Shown: piece after piece, positions 55,590-64,000 of the stretch
Layout: each line of letters begins with the position of its first letter
How positions within the stretch are numbered: the first letter of the stretch is position 1
The notes under the pieces: generated by a model
Database searches by the model: none
Told to the model about the DNA's origin: nothing
Seen by the model: only the letters and a program-made list of their open reading frames with translations
From: Gnetum montanum
Lineage: Eukaryota; Streptophyta; Gnetopsida; Gnetales; Gnetaceae
Direction: 5' to 3'
NCBI GenBank assembly: GCA_015680685.1
Contig: MNCI01002098.1
Span: 1,119,533 to 1,183,532, forward strand
DNA: 64,000 nucleotides
Program-made: the position numbers and the translations under genes

Positions 55590-58261
55590 ATGGTCCCAAA
55601 AAGAGGAGCATAAGGAGAACTTCCATAACTAATAAGTAAAAGACTAGAAGGTGGAAGAGGATGAGTGAGCAAAACCTACAAGTAGAACAAGGAGAGCATA
55701 AGGCATAATCCCTTAATATTCATCAACAAAATCTTTCCATAGAGTAATTTTCTCAAGAAGAAATGGACACTCCATAAGAGCCCATCTAGGGACATTAACT
55801 CACACTATCACATGAATGTGTTCAGGCTATTTAGGAAAAATCTAGCATGTTGACAGTAATTTTGGAACTTAACTTTGATCCATTTTTGAAATTTTCTATA
55901 GAAGGTGTTAAGGCCCAAATTCAGTCATCTCCTTTGTGGCCTACTCTGACAACAAATGGTAAGTGGTATTTAGGAGAAATACTCTAGTTTTGGTAGAATC
56001 AAGAACTAGATGCTATAGTAAAAATTTAAGGGATCTTAGTGTCTTACTCAGTTAGGGCAATTGTAGAGGTACTAAATGTACCCAATGAAGGAGAAAAGGT
56101 GACACATATATCAACAAGATCTAACACAGACACCAAGAAGATGTGGTTGCAACAAACACATGGCAAGGACAATAAAGAATATAATGAACTGATTGTAGAT
56201 GAAAAGATCTATTTTAAAATTGGTACTTATCACCTGTTTCCTACCAAGAGATTGAATTGAATCTCTACATATGTGGTTAGAGGTAGTGCAATATTAATGG
56301 GAAAGTTCAATGTAAACATTGCTCACCTCTACTTCATAGAAATTTAAATGTGGTTTAAGGAGAAGGAGGTAAGGAAGTTAACACTTCCATTTCCTTGCCT
56401 TATCTAGAAGTTATGTAAATGAGATGACATCCTAGGGTATACAAATGATGCATTAAGGAAGGCATAGAATCTTTCCTATGCCAAAATGGTAAAGCCAATG
56501 CCTCCTAAAAAGGACCAAATAGAAGAACAACTAGGCACTAAGGAGACTACCCAAACCACATGGTAATAATAGTAGCAATTGTAGGTTCCACCACCTTTGC
56601 CACAAGATTATAGGCCTTCAATGAGTCATCTATAGTAAATTGTAGAAACCATTAGTTGGGAAAGTAGGGAAAAGGCCAAACTATTCAAAATAATTGATGA
56701 TGTAGTTATGCCAACCATCTCAAGAAATCTTGCAAGTAGACAAATATCATTATAGTTAGGAGAAGAGACCTAATGGTCATAATAGATTTATGGGAATGTC
56801 GCATCATTCCAAGTGGTGCTTAAATCTAGAGAAGGAGCACATCTATGGTCATGCAACAACATGATGTAAAGGGATCCACCAAAGTAATCACAGATCACAT
56901 TAAAGAATCTTTCAATGTACCTATTATGTCGCTAGTTGATATTTCTGGCACTAAAATGCTCAAATGTTAGCTAGTATCTCTATGAAACCTATAGAACATG
57001 AAGATTTATTAGATAGACTATTGAAAACAAGATAAGATATGACAAATCTCTTTGACATTCCTAGTGATGTTACTCTAACACAGTTCGAATTGATTACCAC
57101 CAAAAGAAAATTGATCATGGCTAAAACTAAGGTAGAGCATGCTAAGAATGAGCTTTTTAGATTACAAGAAGAGCTTGTAGCCATAAGAGTAGAAAGAAGA
57201 TATCCAACTTAGTTCATTGCAATATAACAACGAGCATAATTTAGAATTGAGTAGACTAGTTACCTTCTTAAGAATAACAAAGAGATGGATAATGAGAAAG
57301 AAATGACAATATGGAATGCTTTAGTGGCCAAAGCCTAAACATATGCCCATGATAAAGCACTTGTTGCCTTACAAAAGGAAAATAAACAACTCGATGCAAA
57401 TAACATGCCATTAACCACTATTGAAAAATAGAAAAACATTTTGGAAGAAAGCATCCACCAACTAAGGGAACTATTGGTGAGGGTCAACTAGGATATGAGC
57501 CACCTCACAAAAGAAAACAAAACCCTCTCCATGAAGGAGGTACGTGCCATCCTTTAGAAATCAACCATTGAAATTAGCACATGGCAAATTGAGACAAAGA
57601 AGCATGAACAGCTCAAGGAATACCTCTAAGATCAAGTGGAAATGTATAAACAAATCAATGAGAAAGAGATCCAGATGACAAATGCTAGCATTAATTCCAT
57701 GTTAGTACAAAATCTAGAATGGCAACCCATCTTGGATAGCATGGCCCACACCTAAAAAGAATAAGTGAAAAATAAAGACCTACAAATTAAGGACTTAAAG
57801 GAGTACATTTGGTTATCAAACCTCCATTATGCTAACTTAGCCATGTTGAGATTAGGTAGGCACAAAAGTGAGCTTGAACAACAAGTAGTAGCCATGTACA
57901 CCTTGTATGAAAAATATTTTGTAAACTCAAAAGATGCTTTACAAAAACTTCAGGTAGCAAACTCAAAGCTATAAGTAGTTAAAGTTGGCTACCATGGGCA
58001 AAAAGATGTACCAGCAAACCTAGCTAGAAGATTAATAGATTACCATGAATTAAGAGAAAAGGCTAGAGCTTTTAAAGAAGAAAGATGATAGTTTGCAGCA
58101 TGGTATGTTAAATCTAATCAGATGTTTGTGCAACTTCCATGTTTGTGGAATGTACTGACTCCATCAAACATTGGTTCATCAGCATGAACGGTTTAGAATC
58201 CAAAAATGAAAGAGTAGAAATTGTAGATGCTCTTGAACTACTATCAATTTTAGAAGCCTGA
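55590..58261 (+). pseudogene. ORF3 of element F, most complete copy
   Basis: ATG at 55590 (MVPKRG); stop at 58259-58261 after LLSILEA. Length corresponds to about 890 codons. The N-terminal domain (55850-56420) has SPLWPTL, WYLGEI, VLNVPNEGEK, VDEKIYFKIGTYHLFP and LPFPCLI.KLC; this resembles the putative plant transposon protein family. A Gln/Pro linker and a conserved middle segment (56640-57000) follow. From about 57080 to 58080 there is a long coiled coil rich in Lys, Glu and Gln heptads (IWLSNLHYANLAMLRLGRH in its distal part). The C-terminal segment SIKHWFISMNG is shared with H. No membrane segment or catalytic motif is recognised. Around 20 stops. Confidence 0.7.
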
Positions 58262-58502
58262 TGATAAGGTAAAGTAACCAATGGAAGAGCCATCATCACC
58301 TAGAAGAACATAAGGCTACATTAAGCTTCACCAAATTTTATATTTGCATTGTAAAGTTTGTCATGTCATGAATGTGTCATTTTTGTAAAACACCACTATA
58401 GCACTTAAGAGTCATGTATAGAGTAGTTAGTGTTATGTAAATCTATCCTCCAATTTTGTAAGGGACTTTATCCTCATTTTGTAACTCAAGGATGTATTTT
58501 CA

Positions 58503-58518
58503 ATCAATCATGAGGGTA
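58503..58518 (+). promoter_or_regulatory. polypurine tract of element F
   Basis: ATCAATCATGAGGGTA directly before the 3' LTR; upstream AACTCAAGGATG matches the other elements. Confidence 0.75.
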
Positions 58519-59377
58519 TGATAAACCAAAATTTTTTGTAGTTACAATATCGTATCTATGATGTCATAGATATGTTATCATANATACAAAAATATCACAA
58601 GGTGTGTGCAAGCCTATAAAAGCAACACTTAGGTGCACAAATCCACAGTAGATTTGATAACATGCTAGTAAAACTCTTTTAGTTTGTTTTCATGATTTTA
58701 ACTTTCAATACTTAGCAATGTGTGCCTGAAGTGTCATGTTAAGTGATTGAATGGAATTTTTATTCAAGCATGATGTACTTGGATGCATTGCATGACCAAA
58801 AATAAAGATCGATGTTACTTTCAATCATTGTAGAAACACTTAGTTTTATTTTTTATTTCATTTAATTTAATGTTTACTATTTTCATAGTTACTAATTTAC
58901 TTTCAATACACTTTAGTATTACTATCATTAAGCGGAATGAGTACAACTAATCTCAAGCACTTTAGTGTAGCTACTTGCTAACCTAGTAGTACTATCGCTT
59001 GGTACACCTGGTAGTGTGATACTTGGTAATCTTAGTCCTAGTTACATGAGGTCCAAGTTGTGAATGGAAGATCAAGACTAGCTACTCATTACATAGGCTA
59101 GATTAGATTCATTTACTATTACTTATATTTAAAAACTATTACTTTTACTTCATATTAACTAGGAGCACTATGGCCCATACAACATCATCTATCATATGCC
59201 TCATCATGAGTTAAACCATATGCATTGAATTTACTAGCTCACATGGGAAGACAACAATTGCAAACTTTAACCAATTACATGCATAATCACATTGCCTTGT
59301 CTACGGAATTCAGTTAGGATCGTGCATGAACCCTTTTATCTAATATGATTGGGTGTTAAATACTCCACTACTCAACA
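58519..59377 (+). repeat. 3' LTR of element F
   Basis: TGATAAACC...CTCAACA, 859 bp; pairs with 29898-30779. CCTATAAAAGCAAC at about 58613. One N at 58583. Confidence 0.85.
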
Positions 59378-60589
59378 TAGTCTATATCTTTTCTAAAAAT
59401 GAACTTCATAATGTCTTTACACAATCTTGCTTTAGATATAGCCAAAATTATGTAAAGAAGGATGATCATACTAGGAGGCCATCTAGGCTTAGGATCTTTA
59501 AAAGGATGAGGATATAGGAGCATGGATATCCTTGGGTGATAAGACAAATTAAATTCAACATGTATTTTAAATGAATTTTCATCATCTAAAATCTATAAGA
59601 AGAAAGAATGGAAGCATGTGAAGATGAATTTAGAAAGAAACTTGAGGATAATTTAGGAAAGATACTAGAATAGAGATTATAAGTCATAGAACAAAATAGA
59701 AAGAAGGCACCCAAATGATCTAGTACAAAATTATGATGAACAAGAAGAATGTGATTCAAACATTAAAACTGTCATGTCCAACAATGAAGACAAAATATTG
59801 TTGGCTCTAGAAGCATGGTTTAAATCACAAATGTCACACATGTTTTGTTTAGATATAAAAGAAAAAGCTACATCAAATGGATTAATATGAATAACATGTT
59901 GGATGAACTAGCTTTGGAAAGATAATATTTAGTTACCTCTATTTTTCTTTATTAGTCTCATTCTTTGCTATTTGTTCACTCAATAAAGTTCTTTAAGTTT
60001 CATGCTTGTTATATACTAGTGTTGAGGTTGTCCTAATGATGTTTTAGGCTTTTAAACTTTCAATACTTTAGACTTTAAAATTTTTTAATTAAATTTTAGT
60101 TATGGTTGATTCATTAGATGTGATTGACTTGATGCAATTTCGTAATGACTTTTAGTTAGGATGAATTTATTAAGAGAAGGCTTCAAATCTAGTTTGATCA
60201 ACTAAAACATGGTCAATTGGAGAATCCAAACCAAATGTCTGAGCAAAGTAGATGCCCTGAGATCCTCAATTTTTAGATCACATATTAATGTGATCAACTA
60301 GATTTATGTAGTCAACTAGATCACTAGGAAATTATACAAAAATGGTAGTTATTAGATCAACTAGTATATAAAGTAGATCTCATGCTCTAGCCTCAATTAG
60401 CAAGCTAGATGAAGATTTCAAAAGAAGAAGACCTAGAGACCCTATCAATTATGAAGATATAAGTTGCATATTCAATCCGTTAAGAGACTTTGTACAAGGT
60501 TTCTTCCTTTGTTCTTCCTCCATTATTATTATGTTAAGTGTTTGATCATGAACAAAACTAAATCTATATGATATCTTTATTTTCCTTAC
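59378..60589. other. intergenic AT-rich region between F and H
   Basis: 59600-59900 is Lys/Glu-rich in one forward frame but interrupted and not assignable. GTATATAAAGTAG at 60364 may be a TATA box of an unidentified LTR. No gene is supported. Confidence 0.4.
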
Positions 60590-61561
60590 TGATGAGTGGC
60601 GAGGTACCCCTACACTCAACCATACGAATACAAGCATTTCATGCACGATCCAGTCAAACTTCACAAATGGGCTAGTTATGGTATCTAGATAGTTACTTGT
60701 TGATTGCAGTTCATTGTCTTCCCACGTGGACTAGTATATGCTTTTTCATGTATGGTTTAGTCCAAAGTGAGGTTTATGGTGTGTTCCTAAACTAGTTCTA
60801 CTCCAAGAGGTGATGGAAAATAATCTTAACTACGCTAGGAGGAAAAGGGAGAGAGAGTTATGCTAAGAGGAAATAGGGGGAGAGAGTCTAAACTAGCCTA
60901 AATGCGATGAGCATCCATTCCTTAATCATCTATACACATCTTGGACCTCATGCATGACTACCACTAGGATTGCCAAGCACCTGGCCTAGGTACACTACTG
61001 GGATACCAAGTACTCACTCTTAAATGCTCATGACTAAGTCATACTCATTCCACATTTAAGGAGTTTAGGATGAAGAGATATTAACTACAAAAGCAATAAA
61101 TAACAATAACAATTAAATAATTAAACCAAGTGAATGCTGCAATGATGAAGTAATCTTGATCTTTATTTTCAGTCTTGTGTGTGTCCAAGTACGACACACT
61201 CAAATAAAGGTGTTGTACAATTATAATCATCACACTGCAGGCATGCATTAGGAGAAAATAGTTGAGAGGAAAAAGTGACAAAAAGAGTCTACTCTAATAC
61301 TAAACTGACTCACTAAAAACTCTCTCTTCTCGTGTGCCTGCATGTGTATTTATAGGCCCACACAGGAACCATGATATCATGTACCCAATATCTCTTGTGA
61401 GGTTGTGATATCGTGTACCTAATAATAGGGGTCCAATATTGGGACCTATCAGACCTGGTATCTTGTGCCTAATTACAAGGGTCCAATAACAAGGGCCTGA
61501 TAATAGGGGTCTGATAATAGAACCTAATAGACAATGAAACCTGACAGACCACAACTCATCA
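60590..61561 (-). repeat. 3' LTR of element H
   Basis: 972 bp; reverse strand TGATGAGTTGTGG...CTCATCA. U3 (about 61370-61510) repeats GATATCGTGTACC/CCAATATTGG and CTGATAATAGGGG words; CTATAAATACACATG at about 61340. Confidence 0.85.
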
Positions 61562-61577
61562 TACCCCCACGACTGAA
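61562..61577 (-). promoter_or_regulatory. polypurine tract of element H
   Basis: The reverse strand reads TTCAGTCGTGGGGGTA, with AACTCGAGGACGAGTT upstream. Confidence 0.85.
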
Positions 61578-61793
61578 TAACAACTCGTCCTCGAGTCAAA
61601 GAAAGTGAGGAACAAGTTTAATTGATTACATAGTGGATAGGTATGGGATTATTGATTGACTAGGAATTTATTCATGCCACAGTGGAGAATTAAACAAAAT
61701 TTGTACATAGACACAAAAGACAAAACTTGTGGAACTCATGGGGTTCCTAGTAGTGGTGGCTCCTCCATGGGTGCCTTTCCTTTGTTCTACATG
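61578..61793 (-). other. 3' untranslated part of element H
   Basis: Non-coding between ORF3 stop and PPT; nothing else recognised. Confidence 0.5.
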
Positions 61794-62173
61794 CTAGGCT
61801 TCTAAGATTGATATCATTAAAGAAGTGCCTAACATTTCTTCTCTTCTATCCATGGATTAGGAGCCATCCATGCTGATGTTCCAATGTTTGATGGAGTTGG
61901 CACTTTCTATGGACACGACAACTGCAAGAAGACTTGATTGACCTTGATATGCCATGCCACAAATAGTCATCATTCCTCTTCATAGGCTCGGGTCCTAACC
62001 TCTCCTCCTTTTTCTTGGATAGATTATGATGTAAGAGGAGTTCCATGATGGATGTTGAATGATTGTGCCTTCTACTCTACATGTTCTGCATGAGGTCCTT
62101 GGCCTCTACCTCCCCCTGTTTATTTGGTTGCACCTTGAGAAGGTCCTCCTTATTGTCTTCTTTTAGGGACCAT
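61794..62173 (-). pseudogene. ORF3 of element H, internally deleted
   Basis: It starts MVPKRRQ at 62173, has about 35 codons of the 5' end, then jumps to the C-terminal SIKHWNISMDG and ISILEA with the stop at 61796-61794. The plant-transposon-like domain and nearly all the coiled coil are gone, about 2.3 kb relative to F. Confidence 0.7.
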
Positions 62174-62880
62174 CTATGGTTAGTAAGGTTATTGAAAAAA
62201 GTTCAATGATTTCATACCTTACTCATTTCCTTTAATAAATGTTGAATTCTTTGCTTAGTGTGATTTTAGAGTTAGAAATTTTATGAAGGAAGTTTCCCTA
62301 AAAGTTTAATGTTGGACCTAGTTTGTTTAGGTAACACATAAAAGGACGTGGTTTTGAGGAACGTTTGATAAAATGATGACAAATGAAAGAATAGATTTGG
62401 AAATGAAGTACTCAGAGGGTATAAGATGATGTGGTTGTGTGCAACAAGTACAAATTACAAAAGTCACACAAGTGGGTCCTCCCCAAAGCAGGTTCCAACC
62501 TATAATGCCCTTGCGTAACCACACCTTAAAATGTTCATAGGCACTAGAAGGGTTAAATGTAATCTACACCGATGCAACAAAAAACACACATGTTAAAACC
62601 ACCATGATGAGATATGAATTCAATGCTATATAAGACATGAGTCACAATTACATGAACAATGCGATGAGGTGAATTGTAGAAGTGTAAGGTACCCAAAAAG
62701 GTGGTCCTATTGGAAAGGATATCAGTTGATGGTATTAAGGTGAATGATAATAATATAATGAGATAGAGTATGTTGACCTAGTTGGGGAAACAAGATGTTG
62801 AACTTGATAGGCACTTGGGTTCAGATGATATGAAGTGTGTACCCAGTTCAAGGGTGGCCTCTCCCATGACTAGGATTGTT
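62174..62880 (-). other. short spacer of element H
   Basis: It holds the ORF3 leader, the hairpin and motif 1 (reverse strand TAGTCATGGGAGAG, 62859-62872). The promoter-like array and motif 2 are missing, as in C. Confidence 0.6.
62468..62517 (-). ncRNA. conserved spacer hairpin, element H copy
   Basis: Reverse-strand arms TTACGCAAG and CTTGTGTGA pair at all nine positions, two as G-U wobbles. The inner AGGT/ACCT stem and CTTTGGGGAGGACCCA are conserved. Confidence 0.6.
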
Positions 62881-62884
62881 GCAA

Positions 62885-64000
62885 CTATGATTAAACACAG
62901 TATCTCTGTACAAACTCTAGGTGCAACACTCTTCCCCAATTCTCACGTAAATGTGAAAAGATTGGGCATTTTCCCTTGGGGTGATCATACAAGAAAACAT
63001 TACATTGATACGTATGATTGGTAGTTAAGTTCTTATTCTCTTCTACCCTTCTTTCCGATTGTCTAAAGGTGTTTCGTCCTACTTCTTGGTTCTTCATGAT
63101 TCTATCTCCAATAATGTTGGCATATTCTCCACATTTTTTATGCATCCATTCCATCATCTTATTGATATTTTCCTCAATTTCATTTAATGATTATAGTGTC
63201 GGCAAAGATGATTCCACCTCCTTGAGGTGAGTTGATTTCTCCTCTTTCAGATTATGGATCTTTGCTGATGTAAGATTTTAGTCTTGTTGAAATTTTTCAA
63301 CATTCTCCCATCTAGCCTTTTCTCCTTCTCCTTTTTCTACCTTCTTAATAAGCTCTTGGAGTTGATAGGTTTGTAGCTCATATAGTTGACCTTAGGCATA
63401 CATCCCTAGGGTCTCCCTTGTTTCATTACGGAGCCCATCAATAATGTGGCACATTAGCCTCTCCTTAGAGAACTCATGGCCTAGGCAATTGTTTAACAAT
63501 GCATAATATCTTTCTAAGGCCATGTACAAGGGTTCATGTTGTGCTTGTTTCCACTCTTGGATTTGTTTCCTCAAGGCTGATACTCTTGCATAAGTTTGAT
63601 ATCTTTTGTAAAGAGGTCTACCATTGTTGGCCAACGTCGAAATTGATTTGGGTTTTAGGCACCTATACCATACTTTTGCTTGGCCAACAAGTGTCATAGG
63701 AAAGATCTTAAGTTTTTTCCATCCATTATCAATATTGTTCCATACACAAGCATCATGGAAGGCTTGTAGATGTTGTTATGGATCTAAATCATAGCCTCTT
63801 GAAAATTTGGGAAAGTTGTTTAAATCAAGCATGGGTAGATGGCTTTCCTTACAATGCCTGTGCACTATTTGAACAGCTTCTTGTATATGCATTAGGCTCT
63901 TAGTGGCTAGCAAGGGTTCATCATCACTAGGTAGGTTATGAGTTTGCGAGTTGGGACAATGTTGTCTTTGTTCATGTTGGCATTTCTAACTTTGCCCGTG
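62885..64000 (-). pseudogene. gag of element H (partial, cut by window end)
   Basis: Reverse strand, from the right edge: capsid domain (about 63880-63400: VGQAKVWYRCLKPKSIST, ALERYYALLNNC, HIIDGLRNETRETLG), a helix with MMEWMHKKCGEYANII (about 63157) and the knuckle at about 63006-62953 (C, FLYDHPKG, C, H), then the C-terminal tail. The start codon lies beyond the window. This is the least interrupted gag here. Confidence 0.8.

Larger units (their letters stand above)
29898..59377 (+). mobile_element. element F: outermost Ty3 element, split by element C
   Basis: The 5' LTR, PBS and gag lie left of C; protease, spacer, ORF3, PPT and 3' LTR lie right of it. Without C it would be about 10.4 kb. 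RT, RNase H and integrase are absent although gag, protease and ORF3 are present. Its LTRs match at roughly four of five positions. The 5-bp flanks (CCTTT and TAGTC) do not match, so the ends have mutated or recombined. Confidence 0.85.
60590..64000 (-). mobile_element. element H: Ty3 element without pol, runs off the window
   Basis: From its 3' end: LTR (60590-61561), PPT, shrunken ORF3, short spacer with hairpin, and gag to the window edge. There is no RT or integrase between gag and ORF3. Confidence 0.8.

Noticed and set aside
29893-59382. Target site duplication for element F
   Set aside because: CCTTT on the left and TAGTC on the right do not match at the best LTR boundaries.

Overview
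This is plant nuclear DNA. It carries one glycoside hydrolase family 1 (GH1) beta-glucosidase-like gene with plant-style exon phases, then about 60 kb of old, AT-rich, nested retrotransposons. By eye the LTR pairs match at only about four in five positions. Large, old, rarely purged Ty3 elements and low gene density fit a gymnosperm (conifer-like) genome best; that lineage is an inference.

Layout. 1-4.5 kb: short tandem repeats and a 13-exon GH1 gene whose exon 4 is frameshifted. 4.7-5.2 kb: simple and degenerate tandem repeats. 6.0-7.7 kb: dead L1-type LINE (+). 7.7-9.9 kb: RNase H-integrase end of a Ty3 element (+). 9.9-11.2 kb: Athila-like protease/RT fragment (-). Around 12.1 kb: a chromovirus-like 3' end. 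12.5-13.65 kb: an intronless, broken copy of a CCR4-type deadenylase gene (-). 14.8-15.25 kb: two minisatellites. 16.3-17.7 kb: a solo-LTR-like block and an inverted ORF3 fragment.

From 18.8 kb to the end almost everything belongs to one Ty3 superfamily with a tRNA-Asp-type primer site. I call the copies B (18.8-25.96 kb, +), G (25.97-29.34 kb, -), F (29.9-59.4 kb, +), C (inside F, 33.5-52.6 kb, +), D (inside C, 39.9-52.35 kb, -) and H (60.6 kb to the window end, -). C and D have perfect 5-bp target duplications (TCTAC and CATTG), so the nesting F > C > D can be read directly. Only D carries protease, RT, RNase H and integrase. B, C and H lack RT-integrase; F keeps a protease but also lacks RT-integrase.

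The most unusual material is the part of these elements between gag/pol and the 3' LTR. It holds a long non-coding spacer with a conserved hairpin, PPT-like motifs (up to two internal copies besides the true 3' PPT), and an array resembling the LTR promoter with a TATA box in D. Then comes a third ORF (ORF3) in the env position, with an N-terminal domain resembling the plant-transposon-protein family and a long coiled coil. These parts look like a separately promoted accessory gene kept in elements that have discarded their polymerase. All coding copies are interrupted by stops or frameshifts, so nothing here is expected to be mobile now.

Two single-N joins (24221, 40857) are flanked by exact 70-bp and 46-bp duplications and look like unmerged contig overlaps. 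A 409-bp N run (33848-34256) hides most of C's 5' LTR.
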